A stretch of 32,612 nucleotides of DNA from Irineochytrium annulatum (taxonomy: Eukaryota > Chytridiomycota > Chytridiomycetes > Chytridiales > Chytridiaceae): the NCBI GenBank assembly GCA_027600665.1, contig JADGJL010000198.1:1-32612 (forward strand). Reading direction: 5' to 3'. A model generated the notes under the pieces. The model was given only the letters and a program-made list of their open reading frames with translations, was not told the origin of the DNA and did not search any database. Made by a program: the position numbers and the translations under genes. Numbering within the stretch: the first letter of the stretch is position 1; every line of letters begins with the position of its first letter. Positions 21,135-31,927 of the stretch are shown here, piece by piece.

Positions 21135-21708
21135 TACATTTTGCTTTGATCTCTTTGCGATGTCTATCAGCATAGTTTTTCTCGTTTTCGCTGAAATCGA
21201 TGAAGCTGATTGTAGAACATACGTTGAAGCCCTTCTTCTCCGAGTTTTGTTGTCCTCATCTGCGTCATACATTTCTGCGAAGTCTCAATGATAAGTTCCT
21301 ACGCCAACGCACTGTAGCCAGCCAGTCCCTCTTCCAAACAATCAACTAGCGCCGTCGATGTCGCGAGCACTTGAAGTCAGCGCCTTAGTCGGTAGCGTCC
21401 TCCCCGGATCCGATCAATGCTCAACTCTCTGAGTGGTGTCGAGCTGCACTATCAAGTGTCTATGAGACGGAGAATTTACGCGACGCGACATCTTTTCTGG
21501 AATAGCATCCCCACGACCGTTAGGCGCTCACCAGGTCCCACGTGATGATCGTTGGCGTTCATCCGTCGTTCGAGAAGTGATTGCAGTAAGGGGAACCCCT
21601 CCCCCCCCCTGAGTTCGATGCAGAAACTTGCAGACATTATTGTTACAACGCAGCGGCTGTTCTCACCTTACACCACTTTTGAAAGGAGTGGAAAGTCAAA
21701 ATTGAGAT
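21135..21708. other. Intergenic region between GH63 and DUF4246 genes
   Basis: It holds the 3' untranslated region of the GH63 gene and the promoter of the next gene. There is a short C-run at about 21599-21609. No TATA box, RNA gene or mobile element recognised. Confidence 0.5.
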
Positions 21709-23401
21709 ATGGACACCTCAATCATCGCCAACCAGGACTGGCGCTGGCGACGGGCCGAGCCTATCTTCAAGACCGAGAAGGCCTACATTGCAGTCCTGGG
21801 TGAGATCCTCGGCAAGGTGGGCTGGCAGGAGAAGATGCGGGACGAGGAGATCTGGGGGCGGTGGATGAAGGAGTCCGAGCTGGCGCCGGCAGCGGCCGTC
21901 CACCTGCGAAAGGAACTGGAACACCTCGCTGCAAACCGTATCGTCCGCGTAGATCGCCCTGCAGGAGCCCTGATCTCACCGTTCTCGGCGCACGGCGCGT
22001 ATCTTTCCGACACCGTGATCGACGCCGAGCTGGCCCGCGTCCTCCGGAAGCGCCTTCAACCTGCGGAGGACCTCGCCTTGCTCGAGGAGCGCTGGCATCC
22101 AGGCTCGAAGCGCCAGGTCTTGGACGTCGTTCATCCAACGCCGTACTGCCTCGTTTACGGTCGAACTCTCACATCGGGGACACCCACGGCCATCGTCGGC
22201 ACCAATGCGACCGTGCCGCCGCAGGCGAAGGACAATGACGTGTCTGAGAAGTTCCAATGGCTGCCGTGCGAGGTGGACGTCGATGACGACGGCCGCGTCA
22301 CCCTTCGGTCACCAATCCACAACCTGCGCCCTACGCGCGAAAACGCGCCCCTGTATCGATCCATCGCTGCCGCGCTGTCCCGGATGATGCCGATGTTTGA
22401 GCGCTCGGTCGGGAGCTTGGAGATGACGCCCGCGAACCGCATCCCGGTGACCGACTGGGGGCTCACGGAGACGTCGCAGGGGGAGTACGTGAATGACAAG
22501 CTGGAGGCGTTTCGCGAGTCCGAGCAACCTGGGGACGATTTTGACGAAGATAGGATGAGGGAGGTGTTGGAGGGTGAGTGGATTGAAATGGTCAAGGTGC
22601 CGGAGGTGCCAGAAGAGTTTGATCCGGAAAGGGGTTTGGCGAAGGAGAAGGTCGTGTCGCTTCGGGGGAAGAGGATCCAGGTTATCGTGAAGGTGTCGTC
22701 GGTGCATCTGACGCCTGAGAAGCCGAGCTACGGCGGAACCGGCTGGCATTTCGAGGGCATGAAGAACGAGGCTATTATTGCGACGGGAATCTATTACGAG
22801 GTGCGTCTTTCGTTATCACCTGAAATGTTACATGTGGAAGAAAGCCAATTGACTTCGGCTTTTCCAGACGGTCGATAACATCACCGAGTCCCGCCTGTCC
22901 TTTCGCGAGCCATTCATCGATGAGAGCTTTGATTACGAGCAGAACGAGCACGCCCACCTCGAGAAAGCCTTCGACTTCAAGAACTGGGTCTCCCCTGCCG
23001 TCCAGAAGGTCGGTTCATTGGTCTGCCTCGAAGGCCGCTGCGTCACGTTCGCAAACCAGATCCAGCATTGCATCGAGGGTTTCTCCCTGGCGGATCCAAC
23101 AAAGCCGGGCCTGCGTCGGACGCTATGCTTCTTCCTCGTGAGCCCCAGTGCGAGGATCGTATCCACCCGCGATGTCCCCGGCGGGCAAAGGGCGGATTGG
23201 GCGGCGGAGAGGGTCGAGAACGCGTTCGCGGGGAAGTTGCCGACGGTGGTGGTGAGGAAGGTTGTGGACGAGTGGATTAAGGAGGGCTGCGTATTCTCGA
23301 AGGCGGAGAGCGCGAAGTTAGAGGAGGAATTGATGAAGGAGCGGACCTTCAAGAGCTCTCGTTACGAGGATATGATCCGGATCAGCCTTTGCGAGCACTA
23401 A
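21709..23401 (+). CDS. DUF4246 family protein, probable 2-oxoglutarate/Fe(II) oxygenase fold
   Basis: Two exons, 21709-22800 and 22868-23401, encode 541 residues. Family hallmarks: VHPTPYCLVYGRT, FQWLPCEVDVDDDGRV, a YGGTGWHFEGMKNEAIIATGIYY block, DNITESRLSFRE, EGRCVTFANQIQH and ADPTKPGLRRTLCFFLVSP. DUF4246 is widespread in fungi, often as full-length proteins of 500-700 residues, and its function is not established. The pattern H347-x-E349 ... H431 ... R447 has the order of the iron- and 2-oxoglutarate-binding residues of dioxygenases (HxD/E...H...R), so an oxygenase role is a reasonable inference. No signal peptide. The start at 21709 is the first ATG of the long frame and precedes conserved-looking sequence. 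Confidence 0.85.
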
Positions 23402-24012
23402 GCGCTTGTGGAAACGTGCCATTGCCCATTCTTTTTTGCTTAACCTTTTTTTTTTTTGTTACCCCATTGTTAAAGCGTTTCGTTGCGAAGTATTTCGGGG
23501 TGACGATTGTGTATAATCCAGTGTCACTGAGTACTTTCCACCTTTGTGGCATGTCGCTATTTTTTATCGGGTGCTAGTTCTCTTTGCATCTTGCTATTTT
23601 TTGTGTAGCAGGTTTATTTTGCTATGCTGTTTCGCGCAGGACGAGAATACTTTTTGCGGAGCAACAGGCGCCTTCGCCATGGAAATGGAAGAAACCTCAT
23701 CCGGGCATTTACATGGTTTCTGAGGTACCAGTAAACTCTTATGATTACCTACAGGTAAACGTTGCTTCCTGTGATATCCTAAGCATGCGCCAACGGTTGG
23801 AACCAGAAGGCGCGGTCGCGTGCTTCCCTCCCAGGCCCTTGCAGGTGCCCCAACCGCTGGCACGTCCCGTCTCCCAATGATGCTGGACCAACCGGTGCGT
23901 TGGCACCCGGCCGAACATATAAAAGGGTGACTGTTGTTTTCCCGCGACTCTCCTCGAACCAACACCGCGGCCAGATCCCGTTCAACTCGCATCCCATCCA
24001 TCGCATCGCACC
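23402..24012. other. Intergenic region with T-run and TATA promoter
   Basis: It begins with the DUF4246 3' end (twelve-T run at 23446-23457), then an A/T-rich stretch, and closes with the promoter and leader of the small Y/S/N-rich protein gene (TATA box at 23918). The open frame at 23584-23880 has no family signature and is not called. Confidence 0.5.
23918..23927 (+). promoter_or_regulatory. TATA box of the 81-residue protein gene
   Basis: TATAAAAGGG lies 95 bases upstream of the ATG at 24013, an exact strong TATA element in a GC-rich setting. Most genes in this window lack any such box, which suggests a highly expressed or strongly induced gene. Confidence 0.7.
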
Positions 24013-24441
24013 ATGTCATCCAAGGGAAACAGCGGCAGCGGCTCGGGCTACACTTACACCGGACATGGGACCAATTCGCAGGGCAACCACTGTAAGTTCG
24101 TGTTCGTAGACTTTTGTGCTAAGGATGAATGGATTGACGATGTGCTCGCTCATGAGAAACGATGCACTGACTCCGCGACTTCGGAATCCCACGCAGACTG
24201 CTCCCGCGACTACGGCGCCTCGGCCCCGAACCAGAACTCCTACCACTACTCGAACTCGAACGGGTCGTACTATTACTCAAACCCCAGCGGATCGACTGTG
24301 AGTTTTTTCTCGTCGTCTGCTTCCTTTGTCTGAAGGGGGGGTTACTGGAAGGTTTGTCCTGACATCCTATCACAGTACTACAACAACGGCCAGGGTGAGG
24401 CCACCTACACTCCTCCGTCCGGCAACAGCGGCAAGAAGTGA
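24013..24441 (+). CDS. Conserved fungal small Tyr/Ser/Asn-rich protein
   Basis: Exons 24013-24091, 24197-24297 and 24376-24441 encode 81 residues. The sequence holds GTNSQGNHYCSRDYG, SYHYSNSNGSYYYSNP, GSTYYNNGQG and TYTPPSG. I recognise this as a small protein conserved across many fungi, with the GNHYC..DYG core and the YYYSNP.GSTYY segment, but without a known function. The first intron splits the His-Tyr codon pair of the core. There is one cysteine, no signal peptide and no hydrophobic segment. The composition (almost only Tyr, Ser, Asn, Gly) is that of a low-complexity, possibly self-associating protein; that is inference. Confidence 0.85.
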
Positions 24442-24904
24442 GCTCTTGCCGTCAAGAAGAAGGCCTCTCGATGTGTATGATAAGTGTGCCCCTCGTTGGC
24501 GTGAGCAAGTCATAACGATACGATAAGTTCGAGTTTTGTCAATTTACCTTGCGCATATGTAGCTAGTCCGAGGTTCCTTTGAAATAAGAGCTGCAACTTA
24601 GAAAGGATATCATTTTGCGCGTGATGATGAGAAGCTTCCATTCCGTTGCATCGACCCGTAACTTAATTCCCCGAACCCTCTCCGTCGGCAAGTCGTCCAG
24701 TAACTGCCCCCGCTCCGCCTATCCCAATCACGCACGCCCAGCTTCAGGCCGAATCCGTTCCCCCACGACCTTTGTCGTCCGCGCCAAGGACACACGCCGA
24801 CCCCCGCCCTCTCGCGCTATCGCAACTCGGTGCCCCTCTGACCCTCGTGGGGGGCCGTGCCTAATTACCTACCGCGTCACCACCTTGCAACGCCAACAAC
24901 GTGC
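24442..24904. other. Intergenic region
   Basis: An A/T-rich 3' region followed from about 24650 by a C-rich leader before the next predicted start. A GTG-initiated extension of the next frame to 24857 exists but has no support. No other element seen. Confidence 0.45.
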
Positions 24905-25753
24905 ATGGCCGCCCGGGGAAGGAAGCGGAGCGAGTCCGTCTCGTCTGGCTCGCCGCTGATGGCGCGTTCCGACCTCAGGCCGCCCACGACGCCGCAAGGC
25001 GCCACGCGACGGTCCCTCGAGAGCCTGACGCCTTCCACCAGCAACGCCTGTGTCACATCGACCGCGCTGGACGAGTCCAAGAGCACCTGCCCGACGCGCA
25101 ACAGGGGACTTGGGAGCGCGCCGACGCCGCGGATGAAGCCTACGTCTGATCAGGACGGCTCGGCGCGTGCGGGCGCGGCCGGGGACGACGCCAGCGCGAT
25201 CAAAGAGGCGTCGAGTGAGAACGTGCACGAGCTGCGGGACTCGAAGATGAGCGGGCTGGACGAGTGTGAGGCGGGACCATGCGCCGTCGCGGCCGTTAGG
25301 ACGGCCGAAGCCGCCCAGCCGGCTGCGCTGTCCCGGGACGTCATCGCCGACTCCACCGCCGCCGCCAATACCGACGCGCCCTTCGAACGCGCGACCAGCC
25401 GCGCGGCCGACATGGCCCCGCGCGGAGTCGAGGTCGAACCACCCTCGGCGGACGACGAGGACACGGCGTGGCAGGATCTCCTCAGGCTCGTCACGAGCCG
25501 GGTCGCGTCCGCGTGGTCGAGGCCAGAGTCGCCATCGTCCGGTGTCACCACCACAGCGACACAGGCAAAGGACACTGCCTCCGCGAGGGCGACCGTCACG
25601 TTTGTAGGGGATGGGAACAAGGCTTCCCAGGCGTTGCAGGGTGGGACGAGGTCGGACGCGGAAAGGGGGTCGGGTGCGGGCACGGCGATGGGATGGGAGA
25701 GTCCGGGGTATCGGAAGAGGAGGTCGATGGGGAGGTTGAGGCCTGATATGTGA
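24905..25753 (+). CDS. Hypothetical Ser/Ala-rich protein
   Basis: A single uninterrupted frame of 282 residues from the first ATG (MAARGRKRSESVSSGSP). The composition is Ser, Ala, Thr, Arg and Asp, with little hydrophobic content apart from TAWQDLLRLVTSRVASAW at about 190-210, the only likely helix. The N terminus is basic and Ser-rich (GRKRSESVSSGSP), as in phosphorylated regulatory proteins. No domain recognised. A 316-residue open frame runs antisense over the whole gene, a consequence of the high GC content, so frame length alone is weak evidence. Plus is preferred for the ATG context and the more protein-like acidic/basic patterning. Confidence 0.45.
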   Translation: MAARGRKRSESVSSGSPLMARSDLRPPTTPQGATRRSLESLTPSTSNACVTSTALDESKSTCPTRNRGLGSAPTPRMKPTSDQDGSARAGAAGDDASAIKEASSENVHELRDSKMSGLDECEAGPCAVAAVRTAEAAQPAALSRDVIADSTAAANTDAPFERATSRAADMAPRGVEVEPPSADDEDTAWQDLLRLVTSRVASAWSRPESPSSGVTTTATQAKDTASARATVTFVGDGNKASQALQGGTRSDAERGSGAGTAMGWESPGYRKRRSMGRLRPDM

Positions 25754-26568
25754 TGCGACGATGTCGACATGAGATGATTCAGATCCTGGAAATTCGGGTT
25801 CGATGATACTGTAGGTCATTAGGTGCTGATGCAGTTGTTGTCGTGGAAGGGGGGTGGTCGATGCCCGGTGCGTGGAAAGTCAGGAGGAGGAGAATGCGTC
25901 GGGAAGTGTAGTGAATGGCATTGAATGGGCCTTACAAATTAGGACACATTGGGAAACTTCGCTCTGTTCGCTTCTATTGCTGAAAATCGTCTTCTTGTTT
26001 TACCATCGTTATACCCGTTGTAATTGCTTGCATTCTGCGAGGCTGGAGCTATCGCCATTAAAATCATCTTGCTCGATAGTTTGCTTTTTGCCCAGGGCTT
26101 CCTCTTTTGCACCACGCGTTCCGTTCGACTCGGTATAAGCATCCTTCCACATTAAATAACAGGAAGTTCAGTCACTTCCAGATGAGGTTGAAAATTGTTG
26201 AGTTCGTTGGCGCGGATGGACGGCGTCAACGCCAAGCGATCGGTTTCTCAGCGTTGCAGCAAGTTTCGGGCATGCAGGTGAGCGCCATTAGGTTGCCTTC
26301 CAAGATGGGACGACTGGGGAGAAGTTAGAAATAAAGCAACGACATTGATGAGTACAATGGCAAGCGGCAGGTATCGCTCGAGATTTGCTACGCGTAAACA
26401 ATATTTTGAGTATCGACGGCTGATAGACATTATGCTCACTGCTGCCTTCGTCATTACAAGGGCGAATAATAAAGAATCGGTTTCTTATGCCTGCATGAGG
26501 GGGTTGTTCAGGAGGCGAGTTATCCTACATGCATTATCGGTCTAGAATGTCCGGATCGATTTGCGAAG
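25754..26568. other. Intergenic region, A/T-rich
   Basis: About 800 bases of lower-GC sequence between two plus-strand genes. Short open frames on both strands show no domain or splice pattern. No repeat, RNA gene or mobile element recognised. Confidence 0.5.
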
Positions 26569-28566
26569 ATGTTCAACTCGAAGCAGCTTAAGCTGACGCC
26601 GCCAAATCTCCCCAACATGCGCCCGGACGACGACCCAATGCCGAGCTACGGCTCGCTGGGTCTCAACCTCGGCCTTGGCTCGCTTAGCGGGAGGATCGGT
26701 TTCGGCGGGCCCCCGAACGGCGACCGGGGCGTGGGATCGGGCGAGCTTAGCGCGCAACTCAAGACCCCAGCCAGTTCTCCGTTCTTCCAGCCCGCCGCTC
26801 ACGATGGGGGCGTCGAGGGTGGCGGCGGTGGCGGCCCGCGAGTCGCGTCGTTCCTCATGCAGCCGCGGTCCCTTCACGCTCTGAGGCATGACAGCGGGCC
26901 CGACGGCGGCGGCGGGTACGGAGGGGACCGCCACCACAAGCACCATCAGCAGCAGCAGCAACCGCCCTACGGTCATCATCGCCAGCCTCACCACCAACAG
27001 GCTGAACGTGGAGCCGTTGGCCACGGGTCTGCCTCAGACTTCGCCTCCATGCTCGGCCGCCCCGGGGCGCTGACACGTCACCACCCGACATCGCGCAACA
27101 GCTCGTCCTCGTCGAACGCGTCGCCGACGCCGTCCGCCGGATCGACGGGCCTCAAGCGGAAAACGCCGGACGACGGGAAACCTGGGTCCGGCGGCAAGGC
27201 CGCTCCCGAGGACGACAAAGTCATTAACCTCGATGACGACGAGATCATCGAGGTTAAGGTAGAGGGTCAGCCCGGCGGTTCGGGCTTGCAGGGCGGTGGC
27301 GGGAAGCGCGCTAGCTTTCGGGACAACTATGATGACAGCGGAGCTGACGGCGCGGCTGCAGGCAGCCGCGTGGCGTTGTTTGAGGACGACGACGGGATGG
27401 GGAGGATGGAGGAGCATATGACGGAGGAGGAGGATATGGATGACGACCCTGGGAGGGCGGGGTCAAAGGAGGATGACAACTACTGGGACACTCGGGACCA
27501 GGTTAGGCTATTTTCCACTTGTTCGTCTTTCAAGGCCTGTGTTCAAATTAGTCTCGTTCGATAGTACGCGCCCCGGCAGCAGAACCATGGCCGCCACCAG
27601 GCCGACAACAGCAGCCCCAGCATCGACCTCAGGCGCTCGAACGCCAGTGACAACCAGCACCTCCGCTACGAGCGAGAGCGCGACCGCTGGGCCGCCCAGC
27701 GCGGGACCGACGATAAGGACACCAACGGTGTCGTCGGACCCGACGGCAAGGGCAGTCGTCGCGGCGGGTCACCTCAACACGACGACGGCGAACGCGAGGA
27801 CGAGACGCCGCCGCCCGAGGGAACGGCCGGCGTCGACGATGGGCGCGGCGGCCCGGGCGGGATGGCCGTTATCGAGGATGGGATGATGGGCAAAGAGGGT
27901 TCGATGGAGCCTGAGACGCAGTGGAAGGAGGGTTCAATGGAGCCGGGGTGGAAGGAGGGGTCTATAGAGCTTGCCGGCGCGTGTGGTGGTGCGGGCTTTC
28001 TTATGATGGGCAGGAGTTTGGAGGAGATGAGGAGAGACCCTCCCGTCGCGCCGGATGTCGCGGCGGTGAGCGCCAAGTTCATGGAGCTAACGGATAGGAT
28101 CAAAGCGAAAGTGCAGCAGATCATTGGCGTGTTCGAGTTGAGTTTTTTCGTTCTGTTCTTTCATGCTTTGCTTCGAACTAACGATCGTTCTATGCGCTCT
28201 ATGCGCTTCTCCTTCAACGACAGGCGCTACCAAACCTTTTCTAACGAGACCGTCGCCCAGCTCGACGCCCACGGCCAGCTTCTTCAAAACCGCGGCCGTT
28301 CCCTAAACGAGCGCAAGCGAGAGACCAAGGAGCACTACGGCATGTTTTTCCAACAGCGCTTTGGGTCTGAGGAGCCGAAGGAGAGGAGTGTCGTCAAGGA
28401 GGAGAGGAACGGGAACGGCATAGGCGACAACAACCATGGCGGGGAGCAGGCGCGTGGGGTTGGCGAGGACTGTTCGCCCGGCCGCGAAGGTGGTGGAGTG
28501 GACAACGTGGGTGAGTGTGGGGATGTGGGAGAGGAGGAAGTGTCGGGGAGTCAGACGCTCCTTTGA
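26569..28566 (+). CDS. Disordered, probably nuclear protein with SUMO-interaction-like motif and C-terminal helix
   Basis: Exons 26569-27501, 27565-28136 and 28224-28566 encode 615 residues. The first 190 residues are Gly/His/Gln-rich (HHKHHQQQQQPPYGHH). Near residues 222-232 lies KVINLDDDEIIEV, a hydrophobic VINL core followed by acids, the form of a SUMO-interacting motif, just after a basic LKRKTP nuclear-localisation-like patch. An acidic Asp/Glu stretch, a charged Arg/Asp region and a short KEGSMEP repeat follow. A helical segment spans the second intron (AKFMELTDRIKAKVQQIIGVFERYQTF and on to NERKRETKEHYG) and has the spacing of a coiled coil. No catalytic domain is visible and I do not recognise the family. 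The donor of the second intron (GA|GTTGAG) is weak but is the only one tried that gives a smooth frame (GVFERYQTF). Confidence 0.65.
27889..27972 (+). repeat. Imperfect KEGS(M/I)E repeat in the disordered protein
   Basis: Three imperfect copies of a unit encoding KEGSMEP (KEGSMEP, KEGSMEP, KEGSIEL), separated by short Trp-containing spacers (ETQW, GW). The DNA copies, AAAGAGGGTTCGATGGAGCC and variants, are clearly related. Confidence 0.7.
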
Positions 28567-29381
28567 TGTTTGAATGCGTTATGTTCGTGCTCTGTTCGTC
28601 GATTCGGCACTCTTCATCAGTTATGGATATCAGTCCCTCCCCTATGGATCTTCGACTTTGATTTGTACATGTTTCTCTCGTCTTACGTCTGCGTTGTAAA
28701 CTTGCCCCTTCTGTCCTTGTGCCCCACTTTTTAATTGATCAAAGCCACCTTCTACCAAACGGCTGGGTCGTTTATCAAACGTTTCTTCGCATTGCGTTCG
28801 GTCGGACGGAACCTAAATGGGCAAGTGAGCGGCTGCAAGTGCGAAAACCGAGAACACGAGCTGTAGATGTTGATGTTCTCAGTATCGAGCGCGGATTAAA
28901 TTTGTAATTGCAAAGTATTACGTTTGTAAAAAAAAAAGACAAGTCTGAGGTTGTAAGACCACTCTTCATATAACTGAAAGCGCTCTCTGATCTAGCTGAC
29001 CTAAAGTCACTCAGTTTCAGTCCAGGGCCGTTGACGCTGCGAGCTGCACAATGACACCCCGTTAAAGAGGACGCTGCACGCCATAACACCATTTTAGAAA
29101 TTAATCTAGGTTACTCTACATTCGAAACTGATATTGTTCGTTTATTTGAGTGAAGGCCCCGAGCTGTGTTGTTATTGCTGAATTCAGAATGCTGGCGGGT
29201 TGGCGAAAAGGACCTCCGACGTTTTGACTGCGCGTCTCATCCTTGACATGTCGTTCCCGTCGGTTGAGCCCGCTAGGGCCACGTAACCACCGCGCCGCCC
29301 GGGCCGCTCGCTTTTAATTTCCAGCTCGTCGTCAGCCGCCCTCAGTCCCCACCACCACCGTCTTCCCGGGCCATCTCCTCA
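28567..29381. other. Intergenic region before the GH5 gene
   Basis: It holds the 3' end of the disordered protein gene, an A/T-rich middle with a ten-A run at 28928-28937, and from about 29200 a GC-rich leader with a CCACCACCACC stretch before the GH5 start. No gene or RNA recognised. Confidence 0.5.
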
Positions 29382-31422
29382 ATGCATCCGACCGACTCCC
29401 CACCGCGCCGCCTCGTTGCGGCCCTGGCGACTCTCATGGCCCTGGCCTTGCTGTCCCAGCTTGCGCCAGTCTCGGCCAACACATTCTACGCCGGCGTCAA
29501 CGAGGCCGGCCTCGAGTTCGGCGTGACGCCAACCGGCTTTTCGGGGTCGCTCACGAGCGGGTGGGCCGCCCCGAAAGCTGGCGCTATCAAGACGCTCGCG
29601 TCGCAGTTTGGCGGCGGGCAGGTCACCAGCATTTTCAGGATACCCTTCGCGTGGGAGCGCATGCAGCCGGACCGGAATGCCGGGCTGAACGCGAATTACC
29701 TGGGGATTGTTACGGCTGCCGTGCAGGCCGTTAATGCCGCGGGTGGCGTCGCGATTCTGGATGTTCATAATTGTGAGTATCATGCACTTGTATTTGCTCG
29801 TTCTAACGTTTCTCTTTGCCTTGGTTTTATTTGTCTTCTTCCCCTATGAACAGATGCGCGGTACAGAGGGCAAATCATCGGCAAGGATATCCCAAATACG
29901 GCCCTCTCAAATCTGTGGAAGCTGCTGGCGAACAAGTTTAAAAACGAGAACGTCTGGTTCGGGTGCGTGCGCGCTGCTTCATTATGAATTCAAAATATAA
30001 CATTATCACATAGAATCATGAACGAGCCTCACAATATGGACTCGGCCACTTGGTTTCAGGCGGCCCAGGCCACTATCGCGGCCATCCGTAGCACGGGCGC
30101 AACTAACGTTATCTCCGTGCCAGGGAATTGCTGGACCTCGGCCGCCGGGTGGACAGGGAAATGTAACGGTGGCACGTCGAACGCCGACATGGCCACCAAA
30201 TACATCAAGGACAGCAACTTTGTCTTTGAGATGCACCAGGTTGATTGATTACTTCTTTTATTACTCGTTATAGTCCTTCGATTATTTTGGCGCCTAACCA
30301 TTCACAATGAAACAGTACTTTGACTCTGACTACTCCGGCACGCATACGGAGTGCACCCACACGGACGTCCCGTCGCTCCTGAACCCGACAACCTCCTGGC
30401 TCCGGCGCACGTCCCACCGCGCCATCCTCGGCGAGTTCGCCGGCGGCTCGAACCAGAACTGCCTCAAACTGCTCGGCAACGTTGTCTCCCACCTCGTGAC
30501 AAATCGCGACGTCTGGGCCGGGTTCACGTACTGGAGCGCCGGGAGCGGGTGGGGAAACTATATGTTCAGCGTCGAGCCCGGGTCGAACCCTTCACAGCTC
30601 GGAGCGTTGACGGGGGCGCTGAAGGGGCTAAGGGGGACCACGGGGTATAAGAAGAAGATTGGGGAGGTGAAGGCGATTGAGGAGTTTGTGGAAGACAAGG
30701 AGCTCGAGTCGTCGGCGCCGATGGACGAGGCCGCGCATGTCGTCGACATGACGTTGACGACCAGCCCCTCTGCCGAGCCGACTGCGGATGAGTTCTCTGT
30801 GGCCGTCAACGCCGACGACGTGACTTCAATGACCCACCACGAAGAGGAGGCGACCGAAGTTCACGTCGGCGACGTAACACCGACGGTACGTCCCGCGACC
30901 ACGCCTGCGGCGGAGAAGGCGGTAGAATTCCACGTCGGTGAAGTGACTCCTACGGCCCGCCCCCCCGCTGCCACGCCGACACCGGACGAGTCGCCGGTCG
31001 ACTTTCACGTTGGCGACGTGACCTCCCGCCCCGCCGCAACACCCGCTCCTACCCCAACTCCACCCGAACCAGAAATAGTCGTCGACGACGTGACACCGCC
31101 GGAAGACGGGCCCATCGCCGACGCCAACGCTCAGCCGGACGCCAACGCTCAGCCGGACGCCAACGCTCAGCCGGACGCCATCGTAAAGACGGACACCGTC
31201 TCTGACGACGCCGCCACCATCATACCCGTGGCGGAACCAACCCCTCGCGTCCCCGCCCCGCCGCCGATCGCGTTCGACGCCGCCAGCCCCATTATTTACG
31301 TCATTACTCCCGAAGCGCTCGCCGCGGCTTTGGCAAATGCGAACGCGGCCGTACAGCCCGCTGGCACTGGCGCTGCACCCGTTGGGCGGCGGGAGGCCAG
31401 GCGCGCGACTGGGAGGAGGTAG
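29382..31422 (+). CDS. Secreted glycoside hydrolase family 5 endoglucanase-like enzyme with long repetitive tail
   Basis: Exons 29382-29772, 29854-29962, 30014-30239 and 30316-31422 encode 610 residues. GH5 retaining enzymes cut beta-1,4-glucans and related polymers. A signal peptide (1 to about 32, core LVAALATLMALALL, then SANTFYAGVNEAG) leads to the (beta/alpha)8 barrel: FRIPFAWERMQP, AILDVHNYARYRG, IMNEPHNM with the acid/base E171 at a splice junction, FEMHQYFDSDYSG, ILGEFAGG with the nucleophile E282, and GFTYWSAGSGWG. This is the GH5_5-type pattern of fungal endoglucanases. After about residue 350 comes a 250-residue tail with three or four repeats of VHVGDVTPT..P..TP and three exact DANAQP units, rich in Pro, Ala, Thr and Asp. 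No carbohydrate-binding module or GPI tail is visible; the protein ends GRREARRATGRR. The tail may be an O-glycosylated spacer or wall-attachment region. Confidence 0.9.
30860..31105 (+). repeat. VHVGDVTPT repeats in the GH5 tail
   Basis: Related units read EVHVGDVTPTVRPATTP, EFHVGEVTPTARPPAATP, DFHVGDVTSRPAATP and, more diverged, IVVDDVTPPEDG. The spacing is about 24-30 residues. The DNA copies differ mostly at third codon positions, so the repeat is old and under protein-level constraint. Confidence 0.75.
31120..31173 (+). repeat. Three exact 18-bp tandem repeats (DANAQP)
   Basis: GACGCCAACGCTCAGCCG occurs three times head to tail without a mismatch, followed by a partial unit GACGCCA. Exact identity implies recent expansion, unlike the diverged repeats just upstream. 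Confidence 0.95.
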
Positions 31423-31927
31423 ATGGAGCCCCGCTGTCCATGCCTGTGTTGGTGCATTCTGTAGTGACCTATGTATCTCTCTCTTTCTCTTCTGTAGTTT
31501 AGATTTAATGCAGTACTATTTCAGTGCCCCTGTTGCTAAGCTGTGTACATTTTTAGAGTAGGTTTTTGCACTCCTGTCCTAATCACCTTCTCGTTTCAAG
31601 TCTCAGTGCTTGCTTAGATTTGTTAAGTTTAATTTTTTTGTGTTCAGGACTTTTACCCATGTAGTCATATCACCCACAATCCGCCAGCATCGTACTTTTC
31701 TGGTTTTGCATCACTCGTAAAAGGCACCATCCAAGATGCTTGCCGTTAAATTATTCAGTATGAAAAAAAACTGCCTTGTCCTTGATGGTGGTGTTTTGAA
31801 CACGCACGTGGCAGGTTTCTAAAGAGCCATTGACGTTTGCCAGTGGAACTAATGAAGTCTCTAGCAAGAAATTGAGTGGAACACTTACATATTTGACGAC
31901 CTCTGAGAGGGAGCCAACTCCGCTGAA
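31423..31927. other. Intergenic region between GH5 and IFT22 genes
   Basis: An A/T-rich region with the GH5 3' end and the IFT22 promoter. I looked for an RFX X-box upstream of IFT22 and did not find one. No other gene or element recognised. Confidence 0.5.

Noticed and set aside
23584..23880. 98-residue plus frame between the DUF4246 gene and the small protein gene
   Set aside because: No homology features, located where a 3' untranslated region and promoter are expected, and ends before the TATA box.
24869..25819. 316-residue minus-strand open frame
   Set aside because: It lies entirely antisense to a plus-strand frame of similar length in very GC-rich DNA, is extremely Arg/Pro/Gly-rich and has no domain. 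It looks like a composition shadow.
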